NCBI RefSeq assembly: GCF_023715225.1
Contig: NZ_JAMBNS010000008.1
Coordinates: forward strand, 62,001-126,000
DNA length: 64,000 bases
Source of the DNA: Robertmurraya korlensis
Lineage (GTDB): Bacteria; Bacillota; Bacilli; Bacillales; Cytobacillaceae
Reading direction: 5' to 3'
Positions 20,526 through 30,359 of this stretch are shown one piece after another (position 1 is the stretch's first letter; every line of letters starts with the position of its first letter). A model generated the notes under the pieces. The model saw nothing but the letters and a program-made list of their open reading frames with translations. It was not told the origin of the DNA and made no database searches. A program made the translations under genes and the position numbers.

Positions 20526-21173
20526 GTGAAATTTTTTATTGATACAGCAAACATGGAAGAAATTAGAGAAGCGTATTCTTTAGGAGTTGTTGCAGGGGTT
20601 ACAACAAATCCATCATTAGTTGCAAAGGAAAAAAATGTTTCATTTGAAGACCGTCTTCGTGAGATTACGGCATTAGTTCCAGGTTCGGTTAGTGCAGAAG
20701 TGATCGCGCTCGATGCAGAAGGTATGATTCGTGAAGGTCGCGAGCTAGCTGCCATTGCTCCAAATATTACAATTAAAGTACCAATGACACCAGAAGGTCT
20801 AAAAGCGGTATCAACTTTTTCTAAAGAAGGCATCAAGACAAACGTAACATTAGTTTTTAGTGCAAACCAAGCATTGCTAGCAGCAAGAGCTGGGGCTACA
20901 TATGTATCTCCTTTTGTTGGTCGATTAGATGATATCGGTTACAATGGTCTCGACTTAATCACAACAATTGCAGATATTTTCGCGGTTCATGGTTTAGAAA
21001 CAGAAATTATTGCTGCTTCGATCCGTCATCCGCAACACGTGACAGATGCCGCTCTTCGTGGAGCGCATATTGCTACGATACCATACAAAGTAATTATGCA
21101 ATTATTCAATCATCCACTAACAGACAAAGGAATCGAAGCCTTTTTAGCAGATTGGAAAAATAGAGAGAATTAA
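20526..21173 (+). CDS. tal: Transaldolase / fructose-6-phosphate aldolase family protein
   Basis: The small TalC/MipB-type transaldolase subfamily: transfers a dihydroxyacetone unit between sugar phosphates in the pentose phosphate pathway, or cleaves fructose 6-phosphate in some members. The 215-residue TIM barrel has the Schiff-base Lys84 in NITIKVPMT and the N-terminal [10 protein letters not shown] and [10 protein letters not shown] motifs. The GTG at 20526 is the family's usual start and follows GGGAGAG; the ORF extends upstream to 20433 only through the fbaA hairpin. It corresponds to ywjH of B. subtilis. Confidence 0.93.
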   Translation: MKFFIDTANMEEIREAYSLGVVAGVTTNPSLVAKEKNVSFEDRLREITALVPGSVSAEVIALDAEGMIREGRELAAIAPNITIKVPMTPEGLKAVSTFSKEGIKTNVTLVFSANQALLAARAGATYVSPFVGRLDDIGYNGLDLITTIADIFAVHGLETEIIAASIRHPQHVTDAALRGAHIATIPYKVIMQLFNHPLTDKGIEAFLADWKNREN

Positions 21174-21414
21174 TAGATGGGACATTTTTCCTATTTATAA
21201 CTTTTTTATAATTCCATACATGAAGTTTGAAATTTCGTGTAAACTATAAATTAAGGGTGGTATATGTCGTTTTTTGTATTTTTTTAGTGGAAGAATATAC
21301 CTCGTATAGATTTTTCGAAAAAGCATATATGGAAAAATAAAAAAGATGAGCCAAATCAGTACAAGATATAACACGTATTCTGTGTGAATGATATGGCTTA
21401 GAAGGGAGTCAACG

Positions 21415-22701
21415 ATGGATAAGCTGATGATTGCCGGTGGAGATCCTTTAAAGGGAACCGTTCGTATAAGTGGTGCCAAAAACAGTGCAGTCGCACTCAT
21501 TCCAGCGACCATTTTAGCCGATTCACCAGTAACGATTGAAGGATTACCTGATATTTCCGATGTTCAGATTTTACAAGGATTGCTCGAGGAAATCGGAGGG
21601 AAGGTCACTTTTACAAACAATGAAATGTGGGTGGACCCTTCTGAAATGATTTCTATGCCTTTGCCAAATGGAAAGGTAAAGAAACTTCGTGCAAGCTATT
21701 ATTTAATGGGAGCTATGCTTGGTCGTTTTAAAAAAGCAGTGATTGGATTGCCTGGTGGCTGCCATTTAGGGCCGAGACCGATTGATCAACATATTAAAGG
21801 CTTTGAAGCGCTAGGGGCGACCGTGACCAATGAACAAGGCGCGATCTATCTGCGTGCGGACGAGCTTCGCGGTGCAAGAATTTATTTGGACGTAGTGAGC
21901 GTTGGTGCCACCATCAATATTATGCTTGCGGCTGTTCGTGCAAAAGGGCGTACGATCATTGAAAATGCGGCAAAAGAGCCGGAAATTATTGATGTAGCTA
22001 CGTTGCTCACAAATATGGGGGCAAAGATTAAAGGCGCAGGAACAGACGTCATTCGTATTGACGGAGTGGACGAGCTTCATGGCTGTCAGCATACGATTAT
22101 TCCTGACCGAATTGAGGCAGGTACGTATTTAATTCTTGGTGCAGCGGTAGGGGACGGGCTGTTAATAGATAATATTATTCCTCAACACTTAGAGTCGTTA
22201 ATTGCGAAGCTTCGTGAAATGGGTGTTCCGATTGAAACAAGCGATGACCAAGTATTTGTAGGAAAAGCTGAATCCTTTAAAGCAGTCGATATTAAAACAT
22301 TGGTCTATCCTGGTTTCCCAACCGACTTGCAGCAGCCGCTAACCTCGTTGTTAACGAGTGCAGTTGGGACAAGCATGGTGACGGATACGATTTATGGAGC
22401 CCGTTTTAAGCATATCGATGAATTAAGAAGAATGAATGCAAACATCAAAGTAGAAGGTCGCTCAGCAATTATTCACGGTCCTGTCAAACTGCAGGGTGCC
22501 AAAGTGAAGGCAAGTGATTTACGAGCGGGAGCTGCTTTAGTGATCGCCGGGTTGATGGCAGAAGGAGTTACAGAAGTAACGGGCCTCGAGCATATTGACC
22601 GTGGATACAGCCATCTTGTGGAAAAATTAAATGGACTTGGTGCGACTATCTGGCGTGAAGCGATGACAAAAGAAGAGCTTGAACAACTGAAAAACGCATA
22701 A
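21415..22701 (+). CDS. murAB: UDP-N-acetylglucosamine 1-carboxyvinyltransferase (second paralogue, MurAB/MurZ)
   Basis: First committed step of peptidoglycan synthesis: transfer of enolpyruvate from PEP to UDP-GlcNAc. The 428-residue protein has the catalytic Cys116 in [13 protein letters not shown], so it should be fosfomycin-sensitive, and KNSAVAL near the N-terminus. The ATG at 21415 follows GAAGGGAG. A second MurA is encoded at 60855 in this window; low-GC Gram-positives typically carry two. Position before rho matches B. subtilis murAB/murZ. Confidence 0.95.
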   Translation: MDKLMIAGGDPLKGTVRISGAKNSAVALIPATILADSPVTIEGLPDISDVQILQGLLEEIGGKVTFTNNEMWVDPSEMISMPLPNGKVKKLRASYYLMGAMLGRFKKAVIGLPGGCHLGPRPIDQHIKGFEALGATVTNEQGAIYLRADELRGARIYLDVVSVGATINIMLAAVRAKGRTIIENAAKEPEIIDVATLLTNMGAKIKGAGTDVIRIDGVDELHGCQHTIIPDRIEAGTYLILGAAVGDGLLIDNIIPQHLESLIAKLREMGVPIETSDDQVFVGKAESFKAVDIKTLVYPGFPTDLQQPLTSLLTSAVGTSMVTDTIYGARFKHIDELRRMNANIKVEGRSAIIHGPVKLQGAKVKASDLRAGAALVIAGLMAEGVTEVTGLEHIDRGYSHLVEKLNGLGATIWREAMTKEELEQLKNA

Positions 22702-22732
22702 TAACCTATCAATAGACAAAGAAAAAATAGAA

Positions 22733-22768
22733 AGAAGGCAGACCTGCTTTCGTCTGCCTTCTTAATTT
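22733..22768 (+). terminator. Rho-independent terminator of murAB
   Basis: A perfect 11-bp stem AGAAGGCAGAC (22733-22743) with GTCTGCCTTCT (22752-22762), 8-nt loop, followed by a T/A-rich tail. Confidence 0.8.
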
Positions 22769-22805
22769 AATTATCCTCCTGACTAACTTCCCTATAAAAA
22801 TAATG

Positions 22806-22835
22806 TTGATTAATAATTAATAAAAAGGGTAAAAT
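22806..22835 (+). promoter_or_regulatory. Probable rho promoter
   Basis: TTGATT (22806-22811), an 18-nt AT-rich spacer and TAAAAT (22830-22835). The remaining ~180-nt leader to the rho start has a small AAGGCTT/AAGCCTT hairpin near 22853-22873. B. subtilis rho is autoregulated in its leader, but I see no recognisable control element here. Confidence 0.55.
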
Positions 22836-23014
22836 AGAAATTGTTTTTTAAAAAGGCTTACATAAAAAGCCTTGTCTTTATAGAATATAACTTTCTCTAT
22901 CTCTTCTTATACTTCTAGAAAGCCTCAAACATTCAATTCTTTCCATCCATTTTATCGAACAAATTCATAAAGCTAGTGGTGGAACAACTTATTTTGTAAA
23001 AGAGTGGTGTACTA

Positions 23015-24283
23015 ATGGAATTAACAATTTCAAGCCTGGAAAATATGAAGCTAAAAGAGCTTTATGAGCTAGCAAAGACCTTCAAAGTGTCTTATTATAG
23101 CAAGCTAACAAAAAAAGAACTTATTTTTGCGATTTTAAAAGCACGTGCGGAATCAGAGGGCTTTTTCTTTATGGAAGGTGTCCTTGAAATCATACAGTCT
23201 GAAGGCTTCGGTTTCCTACGACCTATCAACTACTCCCCAAGCTCAGAGGATATTTATATTTCAGCCTCACAAATTAGACGTTTTGACCTCAGAAATGGTG
23301 ATAAAGTATCTGGTAAAGTTCGTCCGCCAAAGGAAAACGAACGCTATTTTGGACTTTTACAGGTTGGTGCCGTTAACGGTGATGACCCGGAATCAGCAAA
23401 GGAACGTGTTCACTTCCCAGCATTGACACCTTTATATCCTGACCGTCAAATGAAGCTTGAAACGTCACCAAAACATGTGAGCACGAGAATTATGGACCTT
23501 ATTTCTCCTGTTGGTTTTGGTCAGCGTGGATTGATTGTTGCTCCTCCAAAAGCGGGGAAAACGATGTTATTAAAGCAAATTGCCAATAGCATTACGACGA
23601 ATCATCCCGAAGCTGAGCTAATTGTTCTGTTAATCGATGAACGTCCGGAAGAGGTAACAGACATCGAGCGTTCGGTTGCTGGAGATGTGGTTAGCTCAAC
23701 GTTTGACGAAGTACCTGAAAATCATATTAAAGTGGCTGAGCTTGTACTAGAGCGTGCGATGCGTCTAGTGGAGCATAAGCGAGACGTAATTATCCTGATG
23801 GACAGTATTACTCGTCTTGCTCGTGCGTACAATCTTGTGATTCCTCCAAGTGGACGTACCTTATCAGGGGGGATTGACCCTGCAGCCTTCCACCGTCCGA
23901 AACGATTTTTCGGTGCCGCGCGTAACATCGAGGAAGGTGGTAGCTTAACCATCCTTGCAACAGCGCTTGTGGACACAGGATCTCGTATGGATGATGTAAT
24001 TTATGAGGAATTTAAAGGAACCGGTAATATGGAGCTTCACCTGGATCGCGGTCTAGCTGAACGCCGTATATTCCCTGCCATCGACATCCGTCGTTCAGGA
24101 ACTCGTAAGGAAGAGTTGCTTATTCCGAAAGATCATCTGGATAAGCTATGGGCCATCCGTAAATCGATGTCCGATACGCCTGACTTTGTAGATAAATTTT
24201 TACGTAAGCTAAAGCAAACGAAGTCAAATGAAGAGTTCTTTGCTAAGCTTGACGAAGAGATGAAGGCAAAAAGGAACTCATAG
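23015..24283 (+). CDS. rho: Transcription termination factor Rho
   Basis: Hexameric RNA-dependent ATPase that terminates transcription. The 422-residue protein has the N-terminal Rho helical domain ([16 protein letters not shown]), a cold-shock-like RNA-binding domain ([17 protein letters not shown]) and the RecA-like motor with P-loop PPKAGKT at 177-183. [11 protein letters not shown] follows, with the bicyclomycin-site region nearby. Sequence is close to B. subtilis Rho throughout. The ATG at 23015 has only a weak purine stretch (AAGAGTGGTG) upstream, so low translation efficiency is possible. Confidence 0.97.
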   Translation: MELTISSLENMKLKELYELAKTFKVSYYSKLTKKELIFAILKARAESEGFFFMEGVLEIIQSEGFGFLRPINYSPSSEDIYISASQIRRFDLRNGDKVSGKVRPPKENERYFGLLQVGAVNGDDPESAKERVHFPALTPLYPDRQMKLETSPKHVSTRIMDLISPVGFGQRGLIVAPPKAGKTMLLKQIANSITTNHPEAELIVLLIDERPEEVTDIERSVAGDVVSSTFDEVPENHIKVAELVLERAMRLVEHKRDVIILMDSITRLARAYNLVIPPSGRTLSGGIDPAAFHRPKRFFGAARNIEEGGSLTILATALVDTGSRMDDVIYEEFKGTGNMELHLDRGLAERRIFPAIDIRRSGTRKEELLIPKDHLDKLWAIRKSMSDTPDFVDKFLRKLKQTKSNEEFFAKLDEEMKAKRNS

Positions 24284-24412
24284 GGAAATAAATCCCATGT
24301 TGCAAAACCTATACCTGCTTGTTATAATAACATCAGTGTGTTTTTCCATTACACCTTGTGTGTATGAATAACTCTGTTTCGAACGACTCAGGGCAAAAGG
24401 AGATGAAAGGTA

Positions 24413-24622
24413 ATGAGAGAAGGAATTCATCCTAACTATAAAAAAGTAACGGTATCTTGTGCATGTGGCAACACATTCGAAACTGGTTCAGTGAAGAAAG
24501 AACTACGTATCGAAACTTGCTCAGAATGTCATCCATTCTACACAGGACGTCAAAAGTTTGCTGAAGCAGGCGGACGTGTTGACCGTTTCAACAAGAAATA
24601 CGGAATCAAAGCTACAAACTAA
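24413..24622 (+). CDS. rpmE: 50S ribosomal protein L31 (zinc-binding form)
   Basis: A 69-residue large-subunit protein forming the bridge to the small subunit head. It is the zinc-containing (C+) paralogue: cysteines in SCACGN and ETCSECH supply the four-Cys site. In Bacillus this form is replaced by a zinc-free YtiA-type L31 during zinc limitation. Strong AAAGGAGATGAAAGG ribosome binding site. Same place after rho as in B. subtilis. Confidence 0.97.
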   Translation: MREGIHPNYKKVTVSCACGNTFETGSVKKELRIETCSECHPFYTGRQKFAEAGGRVDRFNKKYGIKATN

Positions 24623-24628
24623 TAACGA

Positions 24629-24741
24629 AATGCGTAAGCGCCTTGCTTTGGGGCGACCAGCATAAGACGGCCACCGCAAGAAATCCTGATTTCTGGAGGG
24701 GGATGGCTTATGACTCGAGCCCCTAGGCGCTGAAGCTGGAC
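24629..24741 (-). repeat. Dispersed palindromic repeat, family C copy 1
   Basis: A roughly 113-bp element with ends ATGCGTAAGCGCC and GGCGCTGAAGCTGGAC. Internal inverted arms are CTTATG / CATAAG and GGGGCGACC / CTCGAGCCCC. Its reverse complement aligns with the copy at 45461-45578 (TAGCTTCAGCGCC...GGCGCTTACGCATTTC). It follows rpmE and precedes the rpmE terminator, so it is transcribed as the 3' end of that mRNA. Similar elements are widespread in Bacillus genomes as far as I recall; no established function. Confidence 0.75.
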
Positions 24742-24780
24742 AACTACCAACTCTTGAGTTGGAATTGAATTATACAGAAG

Positions 24781-24817
24781 ACAGGCAAGAAGATTTCAGA
24801 CCTTGCCTGTTTTTTTA
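24781..24817 (+). terminator. Rho-independent terminator of the rpmE transcript
   Basis: ACAGGCAAG (24781-24789) pairs with CTTGCCTGT (24802-24810), followed by seven T. A separate small palindrome CCAACTCTTGAGTTGG lies upstream near 24748-24763. Confidence 0.85.
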
Positions 24818-24954
24818 TGAGGCTCTTTTCTAAACTTCATTACTTTTGGAGATGGAAAATGCTTGATTGAGCTAAGATTCGTAGCAAAATGGACTCGAAT
24901 TGTAAGAAAAGAGCTTGTATTCTTAATCTCAAGCACAAAATAGTTTGTTTTCGC

Positions 24955-24980
24955 GTTAAAATCGGCTTTAGGATTTTAAC
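24955..24980. repeat. Perfect 9-bp inverted repeat upstream of tdk
   Basis: GTTAAAATC (24955-24963) and GATTTTAAC (24972-24980) with an 8-nt spacer. It lies in a 285-nt gene-free stretch between the rpmE terminator and tdk. Could be an operator or a small hairpin. The rest of this stretch shows no gene or clear promoter. Confidence 0.4.
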
Positions 24981-25101
24981 AGCCATCTATGTGAAAACAG
25001 CCATTATGAAAATGAACGTACATAGTTAGACAGTGTAAGGATAAATTACACAAAAACTGTCTACTTTAAAATAGAGAGCGAAGCGGAAGGAGAGGCCGTT
25101 T

Positions 25102-25722
25102 ATGTATGTAATGAAGCACCATGGTTGGGTAGAAGTGATTTGTGGCAGTATGTTCTCTGGAAAGTCAGAAGAATTGATTCGCCGCGTAAGAAGAGCCCAG
25201 TTTGCCAAACAAAACATTGCCGTTTTTAAGCCGAAAATTGATAATAGATACAGCGATGAAGCTGTTGTCTCTCACAATGGTACATCGTTTATTGCGCGTC
25301 CAATCGCACATTCCACAGAGATTTTTCAGCATATTGATCCTGAAATCGATTTGATTGCCATTGATGAAGTGCAATTTTTCGATGACGAGGTAGTAAAAGT
25401 GATTCAGCACTTAGCTGATAGTGGCCATCGAGTGGTGGCTGCAGGCTTGGATCAAGACTTCCGTGGCGAGCCATTTACCGTCATGCCAGCTTTAATGGCT
25501 ATCGCAGAGCTAGTAACAAAGCTGCAAGCAGTATGTGCGGTTTGCGGATCACCTGCTAGTCGAACGCAAAGACTGATTAACGGAGAGCCAGCCTCTTACG
25601 ATGACCCGATTATCCTGGTAGGTGCCTCAGAAGCATACGAACCGCGCTGTCGCCACCACCACGAAGTACCAAAATCACCAAACGTAATCGAACGTGCGGA
25701 TTTTACACAGTCGAAACTATAA
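25102..25722 (+). CDS. tdk: Thymidine kinase
   Basis: Phosphorylates thymidine (and deoxyuridine) with ATP in the salvage pathway. The 206-residue type II thymidine kinase has Walker [11 protein letters not shown], the DEVQFFD motif with the catalytic Glu, the lasso loop region [18 protein letters not shown] and a structural zinc site from CAVC and RCRHHH. Start MYVMK matches the B. subtilis enzyme (MYIMK); ribosome binding site GGAAGGAGAGG. Confidence 0.97.
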   Translation: MYVMKHHGWVEVICGSMFSGKSEELIRRVRRAQFAKQNIAVFKPKIDNRYSDEAVVSHNGTSFIARPIAHSTEIFQHIDPEIDLIAIDEVQFFDDEVVKVIQHLADSGHRVVAAGLDQDFRGEPFTVMPALMAIAELVTKLQAVCAVCGSPASRTQRLINGEPASYDDPIILVGASEAYEPRCRHHHEVPKSPNVIERADFTQSKL

Positions 25723-25729
25723 TGATTGT

Positions 25730-25758
25730 ATCCACCCTATGTGCAGGGTGGATTTTTT
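25730..25758 (+). terminator. Rho-independent terminator of tdk
   Basis: ATCCACCCT (25730-25738) pairs with AGGGTGGAT (25745-25753), followed by six T. Confidence 0.9.
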
Positions 25759-25764
25759 AGTTAT

Positions 25765-26075
25765 CAGTGCCCGTTGGAGGGGAGATGAGGTTGAAATGGT
25801 AAGAGAGGAGCGGTTTCAGTGCCCGTTGGAGGGGAGAAGGGGTTGAAATGGTAAGAGAGGAGCGGTTTCAGTGCTCGTTGGAGGGGAGAAGGGGTTGAAA
25901 TGGTAAGAGAGGAGCGGTTTCAGTGCCCTTTGGAGGCAAGATGAGGTTGTGATGGGAAGAGAGAAGTGGTTTCAGTGCCCATTTGGGGGGAGATGGGCAC
26001 TGAAATGGTAAGAGAGAAGCCAATTCAGAGCTCATTAGAGAACAAATGAGGTAGCAACGGTAACCGAGGAACATT
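25765..26075. repeat. Tandem array of 52-bp repeats, locus 2 (about 6 units)
   Basis: Units begin with CAGTGCCCGTTGGAGG at 25765, 25817, 25869, 25921, 25973 and about 26026, an exact 52-bp period for the first five. Each has GGTAAG or GGGAAG at unit position 34-39. The first three units are nearly identical; the last is degenerate. Unit phase and word order match the arrays at 10.9 and 47.5 kb. The rest of the gap to 26191 (GACCCCAATTGACCCC and AT-rich sequence) holds no recognisable gene apart from the ribosome binding site of the next ORF. Confidence 0.8.
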
Positions 26076-26191
26076 CTCCATGACCCCAATTGACCCCAAA
26101 TTTTATTAAAACGGTAAAAGAAACAACCGGAAATAATTAGCGAGAGTATTTTCACCAATATTTGCAACACTATCCATAGGAGGTGTTGACA

Positions 26192-26626
26192 GTGAAAAGG
26201 TGGCTTTTTATACTTTTGACGGTTTTGGTTTTAGCGGCTTGTAATAATAATCCGAAGGGCTTGTCTGATCAGCAGGAGGATCGTGCAGGAAGGTCGTTTG
26301 TGGCTAATAAAGATACTGGGCAAGATAATACTCAGTCAAGAGGGTGGCAACGAGGCGATCAAAATCCCAATTTTTTAAATACAGATGGTGGCCGGGTTGA
26401 TTACGATGGATATATTGATAAAGCGAGGGAAACGGTGAATGCTACCAATGAGTTCGAAGCAGGATCGATTTGGGTGAATGGAAATCGTCTGTGGGTGACG
26501 GCTTATAAAAAAGGGCAGATGTCACGTCAGGAACGAGTGGACGCAGAAGCAAGATTACACAAGAAGCTGGTGAAGGCAGTTCCTCGCTATGAAATCGAAG
26601 TACAGGTCAAAGAAGACCGTTCATAA
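26192..26626 (+). CDS. Lipoprotein, probable YhcN/YlaJ-like sporulation family
   Basis: A 144-residue secreted lipoprotein. The signal peptide MKRWLFILLTVLVLAAC ends in the lipobox LAAC with lipidated Cys17. A polar, low-complexity Asn/Gln/Arg linker follows (to about residue 65). The C-terminal domain contains GSIWVNGNRLWVTAYK and ARLHKKLVKAVPRYEIEVQV, which resembles the YhcN/YlaJ spore lipoprotein domain; this assignment is by eye and tentative. The GTG at 26192 follows an excellent AGGAGGTG. It stands alone between the repeat array and prfA. Confidence 0.7.
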   Translation: MKRWLFILLTVLVLAACNNNPKGLSDQQEDRAGRSFVANKDTGQDNTQSRGWQRGDQNPNFLNTDGGRVDYDGYIDKARETVNATNEFEAGSIWVNGNRLWVTAYKKGQMSRQERVDAEARLHKKLVKAVPRYEIEVQVKEDRS

Positions 26627-26653
26627 CATGTCCCAAAGGGCATGTTATTTTTC
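26625..26653 (+). terminator. Rho-independent terminator of the lipoprotein gene
   Basis: AACATG-CCC pairs with GGG-CATGTT (26625-26634 with 26638-26646, one bulged T), followed by ATTTTTC. Confidence 0.75.
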
Positions 26654-26786
26654 TATGGATAGGATGGTTTTGACGAGGTGTTTCACCTATACTATAATAG
26701 AAATGTTAAGCACTTATAGATGTAGCTTTTAGATTCGGAATAACTAGCGTGTAACCACGCGTGACTAATATAAGAGGTGAAGGACT

Positions 26787-27860
26787 TTGTTTGATCGTCT
26801 TCAATCAGTAGAGGATCGCTATGAAAGGCTGAACGAGCTTTTAAGTGACCCAGAGATCGTGAATGATTCTAAAAAATTACGTGAGTACTCGAAGGAGCAG
26901 TCAGATTTATCTGCAACTGTCGAAGCGTATCGTGAGTATAAAGATGTAAAAGAGCAGCTTCAAGACGCAAAAGCCATGCTTGAAGAAAAGCTCGATGCAG
27001 AGATGCGTGAAATGGTAAAAGAAGAGCTTAGTGAATTAGAAGACCGTATGGAAGAGCTTCAAGCTCGTCTGCGTATCTTGTTGATTCCAAAAGATCCGAA
27101 CGATGACAAAAACGTTATTATGGAAATCCGTGGGGCTGCTGGTGGAGATGAAGCAGCATTATTCGCAGGGGATCTGTATCGCATGTATTCTAGATATGCG
27201 GAATCGCAAGGTTGGAAAACGGAAGTGATGGATGCTAACACTACGGGCGTTGGCGGTTATAAAGAAATCATTTTTATGATTAATGGTACTAGTGCTTACT
27301 CGAAGCTAAAGTTCGAAAACGGAGCTCACCGCGTACAGCGTGTTCCGGAAACAGAATCAGGCGGACGTATTCATACATCAACAGCAACGGTTGCGGTTTT
27401 ACCAGAAGCAGAAGAACTTGAAGTTGAGATTCATGACAAAGATATTCGTACAGATACCTTCGCATCAAGTGGTGCAGGTGGACAGTCCGTTAATACAACG
27501 ATGTCAGCCGTTCGTTTAACGCATATTCCTACAGGTGTTGTCGTTTCGTGTCAGGACGAGAAGTCACAGATTAAAAACAAGGAAAAAGCGATGAAGGTAC
27601 TTCGTGCCCGCGTGTACGATAAATTTCAACGTGAAGCACAAGCAGAGTACGACCAAGTTCGTAAATCAGCGGTTGGAACAGGTGACCGTTCTGAGCGTAT
27701 CCGTACGTATAACTTCCCGCAAAACCGTGTGACTGACCACCGCATCGGGTTAACGATTCAAAAGCTTGATCAAATTTTACAAGGAAAGCTTGATGAAGTG
27801 CTTGAAGCGTTAATTGTGGAAGAACAATCAAGAAAGCTAGAAGAAGCATCTAATGAGTAA
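26787..27860 (+). CDS. prfA: Peptide chain release factor 1
   Basis: Recognises UAA and UAG and triggers peptidyl-tRNA hydrolysis. The 357-residue protein has the codon-recognition motif PET ([10 protein letters not shown], the PxT class of RF1) and the catalytic GAGGQSVN, whose GGQ glutamine is methylated by PrmC. The start is TTG at 26787 (MFDRLQS), supported by AGAGGTGA upstream. Its end overlaps prmC by 8 nt, so modifier and substrate are coupled. Confidence 0.97.
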   Translation: MFDRLQSVEDRYERLNELLSDPEIVNDSKKLREYSKEQSDLSATVEAYREYKDVKEQLQDAKAMLEEKLDAEMREMVKEELSELEDRMEELQARLRILLIPKDPNDDKNVIMEIRGAAGGDEAALFAGDLYRMYSRYAESQGWKTEVMDANTTGVGGYKEIIFMINGTSAYSKLKFENGAHRVQRVPETESGGRIHTSTATVAVLPEAEELEVEIHDKDIRTDTFASSGAGGQSVNTTMSAVRLTHIPTGVVVSCQDEKSQIKNKEKAMKVLRARVYDKFQREAQAEYDQVRKSAVGTGDRSERIRTYNFPQNRVTDHRIGLTIQKLDQILQGKLDEVLEALIVEEQSRKLEEASNE

Positions 27861-28713
27861 AAAAGTGTTCGAAGCCCTCGCTTGGGCTTCTTCTTTTTTA
27901 AAAGAGCATGGGCGCGACGAAAATGCGGGGGAATTATTGCTTCGGCATTATATGAATATGTCACGGTCAAGCCTGTTGGCGAGTTTGCATGATGTGGTCG
28001 AAGAAGCAGTATGGAAGCAGTTTGTTGAATCAATAGAAAAGCATGGCGAAGGAATTCCTGTTCAATACATGATCGGTTATGAAGAGTTTTACGGTCGTCG
28101 CTTTTCCGTTAATCAAGAGGTGCTGATTCCAAGACCGGAAACCGAAGAGCTGGTGTATGGTTCATTGGAGCGTATCAAAAGGTTATTCGGAGAGGAGTCG
28201 GTTTCGCTTGTTGATATCGGAACAGGAAGCGGAGCGATCGCAATAACAATGAAGCTTGAACGTCCCAATTTACAGGTGACAGCAACGGACATTGCTGAGG
28301 CTTCGCTGGCGGTAGCAAGGAAAAATGCGATGGAGCTTGGAGCGAAGGTTGAATTTTTACAAGGAGACCTGCTCTTTCCCTTTATAAAGTCTGGTACGAA
28401 GTTTGATGTGATTCTCTCTAATCCTCCTTATATTCCACTTGGAGATGAGAAGGAGATGTCGATAGTCGTGACAAAGCACGAACCACATCGAGCACTTTTT
28501 GCAGGAGAAGACGGGTTGGACCTGTATCGTCGCTTCATGAACGAACTTCCCCAAGTTGTAAAAAACAAAGCAATAGTCGGATTTGAAATCGGAGCCGGAC
28601 AATCAGAATCCGTCAGTCGAATGCTCCAACAAACATTCCCAAATGCCTTGGTCGAGGTCGTATATGACATCAACGGCAAAGACCGAATGGTTTTCGCGGA
28701 AGTAGGGTTTTGA
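27853..28713 (+). CDS. prmC: Peptide chain release factor N5-glutamine methyltransferase
   Basis: Methylates the GGQ glutamine of release factors with S-adenosylmethionine. The 286-residue protein has an N-terminal helical substrate-binding domain, then a Rossmann-like methyltransferase with [12 protein letters not shown] and the catalytic NPPY in LSNPPYIP. It overlaps prfA by 8 nt. Codon usage and length are normal. Confidence 0.96.
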   Translation: MSKKVFEALAWASSFLKEHGRDENAGELLLRHYMNMSRSSLLASLHDVVEEAVWKQFVESIEKHGEGIPVQYMIGYEEFYGRRFSVNQEVLIPRPETEELVYGSLERIKRLFGEESVSLVDIGTGSGAIAITMKLERPNLQVTATDIAEASLAVARKNAMELGAKVEFLQGDLLFPFIKSGTKFDVILSNPPYIPLGDEKEMSIVVTKHEPHRALFAGEDGLDLYRRFMNELPQVVKNKAIVGFEIGAGQSESVSRMLQQTFPNALVEVVYDINGKDRMVFAEVGF

Positions 28714-28724
28714 TTTTGAAAATG

Positions 28725-28763
28725 ACTCAGCAGGTGTTGAATGGCATCTGTTGAGTTTTTTTC
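28725..28763 (+). terminator. Rho-independent terminator of prfA-prmC
   Basis: ACTCAGCAGGTG (28725-28736) pairs with CATCTGTTGAGT (28745-28756) using two G-U pairs, followed by a seven-T run. Confidence 0.85.
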
Positions 28764-28785
28764 TATGAAAAAAGAACCCTATTAA

Positions 28786-28913
28786 GTTGATTGGAGCGGA
28801 GGCTGGCGACTCCTGCGGGAAAAGCGGGATAGTCGAGACCCTGGACTGAGCGAAGCGAGGGAAGCGGCTCGGCCCCGCCCGCGGAAAGCGTCCAGCCGTA
28901 GCGCAAATCTAAC
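28786..28913 (+). repeat. Dispersed palindromic repeat, family B copy 1
   Basis: A roughly 128-bp element starting GTTGATTGGAGCGGAGGC, containing ACTCCTGCGGG and CCCGCGGAAAGCG, and ending GCGCAAATCTAACC. The outer arms GGCTGG / CCAGCC and the inner arms CGAG / CTCG can pair. It aligns with 52917-53044 in the same orientation, and the outer arm sequence differs in a compensatory way. It lies between the prmC terminator and the spoIIR promoter. I recognise this as a frequent Bacillaceae intergenic repeat; no function is established to my knowledge. Confidence 0.75.
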
Positions 28914-28948
28914 CAGACTGCTTTTCTATTATTTTTTTAAATTTACTA

Positions 28949-28977
28949 GTTTAAGATGAACACCATTTGTCCACACT
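28949..28977 (+). promoter_or_regulatory. Candidate sigma-F promoter of spoIIR
   Basis: GTTTA (28949-28953), a 15-nt spacer and GTCCACACT (28969-28977) fit the sigma-F/G consensus GYWTA-N15-GGNNANAHT with one deviation in the -10. The same deviation (GT for GG) is seen before spoIIQ. B. subtilis spoIIR is transcribed by sigma-F in the forespore. Confidence 0.55.
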
Positions 28978-29005
28978 ATTGATAGTGAAGGGATGGTGCT
29001 AGTAA

Positions 29006-29683
29006 ATGAAAACAAAAACACTTGCGAAATTATATATAATCATATTATCCATAGGAACATTACTAAGTTTATACATACCAAAAAATGAAGTCACAGCCAA
29101 CGATGCGATTGTCATCCCAAACGAGGCCATTCGCTTGCGAATTCTAGCAAACAGTGATTTAGAAGTAGACCAAGAACTCAAGCGCGAAGTTCGAGATGAA
29201 GTAAACGCAGCGATCACTGAATGGGTAGCAGAGTTAACTTCCGTAGAAGCAGCCCGCGACTTAATTCAATCTCGCTTACCAGAAATCAAGGCAATTGCAG
29301 AAGAAGTACTAGAAAAGAATGGATCCAACCAAAGCGTAAAAACAGATTTCGGAAAAGTAGAATTTCCAACCAAGCTATATGGTGAGTTCTTGTATCCAGC
29401 AGGTGAGTATGAAGCAGTGTTGATTACGTTGGGAGCAGGAGAAGGAGCAAACTGGTGGTGCGTGCTATTTCCACCATTATGTTTCCTAGACTTCTCTAAT
29501 TCCGTAGCTGTAAAAGAAGGGGTCGACGAGCAAGAAGAGAAAGAAGCAAAAGTAGAAGAAGAAAAAGTTAAAGTTCAAGTTCAATCAGATAAAGAGCCAG
29601 TGTTCGTAGAGGAAAAGAGGGATGAACAAGAAGTTGAAGTGAAGTTTTTCCTTGTAGAGCTTTGGGATAAGATTTTTTCATAA
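29006..29683 (+). CDS. spoIIR: Stage II sporulation protein R
   Basis: Forespore-secreted signalling protein that activates the membrane protease SpoIIGA in the mother cell, leading to processing of pro-sigma-E. The 225-residue protein has an N-terminal membrane/signal segment (about residues 7-25) and the family core from IRLRILANSD to ANWWCVLFPPLCFLD. A Glu/Lys/Val-rich tail follows (about residues 170-205). Located directly after prmC as in B. subtilis. Candidate sigma-F promoter at 28949-28977. Confidence 0.94.
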   Translation: MKTKTLAKLYIIILSIGTLLSLYIPKNEVTANDAIVIPNEAIRLRILANSDLEVDQELKREVRDEVNAAITEWVAELTSVEAARDLIQSRLPEIKAIAEEVLEKNGSNQSVKTDFGKVEFPTKLYGEFLYPAGEYEAVLITLGAGEGANWWCVLFPPLCFLDFSNSVAVKEGVDEQEEKEAKVEEEKVKVQVQSDKEPVFVEEKRDEQEVEVKFFLVELWDKIFS

Positions 29684-29689
29684 GAAGTC

Positions 29690-29718
29690 AGATGCAACTA
29701 TAGTGGTTGCATCTTTTT
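29690..29718 (+). terminator. Rho-independent terminator of spoIIR
   Basis: AGATGCAAC (29690-29698) pairs with GTTGCATCT (29706-29714), followed by TTTTT. Confidence 0.85.
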
Positions 29719-29737
29719 CTATGGTTTAAAACAAATT

Positions 29738-29807
29738 GTCGGATGGAATTCATGACCGAGCCTTTATTACGAAGGAATACCAGCGAAAGGCATGGATTCC
29801 ACCCGAC
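29738..29807. repeat. Dispersed hairpin repeat, family D copy 1
   Basis: A 70-bp element whose 17-nt ends GTCGGATGGAATTCATG and CATGGATTCCACCCGAC pair with only two G-U positions. The central part contains AGCCTTTATTA and CAGCGAA, shared with the copy at 32235-32304. It lies in the 230-nt gap between spoIIR and the GNAT gene. A small ORF overlapping it (from 29707) is not credible. Confidence 0.7.
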
Positions 29808-29912
29808 GTTGCAATCAATATCTATGTGCAAAAAAATATCCACAAATCTAGTTCTACTTTCTCTACCTTTTCATATTCATAGAGTAACAAGAAAAAAATA
29901 GAGGTGATTTGG

Positions 29913-30359
29913 GTGGAAACAATGGTTCGTTGTGCACAAGTAGAGGATGTAAGGAAACTAGTAAACTTTTTAAAAAAGGCAAACCTGGGGACGGATGGAG
30001 TAGAAGAAGCTGTGGATTATTTTCTTCTATTAGAAGACGAAGCTGGAAATATTCAAGCGACCCTTGGAATCGAACCACATGGACCTGTCGGCTTATTACG
30101 ATCTTTAGCTATCACTTCGCGTGCAAGTGAAAAGGAATTGTTGTTAATTTTTGAACAAATGCTATTATTAGCAAAGGAAAAACAGATGCAATCATTATAT
30201 TTAGCCACAAACAAAAAGGGATCTGTCCAATTTTTCGAGATGATGGGTTTTCAACAGGTAGAAAAGAAAGCGCTACACGAAAAAATATTCGAGTCCGCTC
30301 ATGTGCAACATATCTTAACTGTGGATAACTCCTTGTTTATGGAGTTGAAACTGGATTAA
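29913..30359 (+). CDS. GNAT family N-acetyltransferase-like protein
   Basis: A 148-residue protein resembling a small acetyltransferase of the GNAT fold. DVRKLVNFLKKAN appears at the start, a central LLRSLAITS strand region, then a helix-rich AKEKQMQSLYLATN and the typical C-terminal FFEMMGFQQVEK (the 'GF' motif). The acetyl-CoA pyrophosphate loop (Q/RxxGxG/A) is not obvious, so activity is uncertain. The start is the GTG at 29913, with GAGGTGAT 5-8 nt upstream. It ends within the DnaA-box cluster. Substrate is unknown. Confidence 0.7.
   Translation: METMVRCAQVEDVRKLVNFLKKANLGTDGVEEAVDYFLLLEDEAGNIQATLGIEPHGPVGLLRSLAITSRASEKELLLIFEQMLLLAKEKQMQSLYLATNKKGSVQFFEMMGFQQVEKKALHEKIFESAHVQHILTVDNSLFMELKLD

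Noticed and set aside
29707-29901. 64-codon ORF after spoIIR
   Set aside because: Overlaps the spoIIR terminator tail and a family D repeat, with no ribosome binding site.
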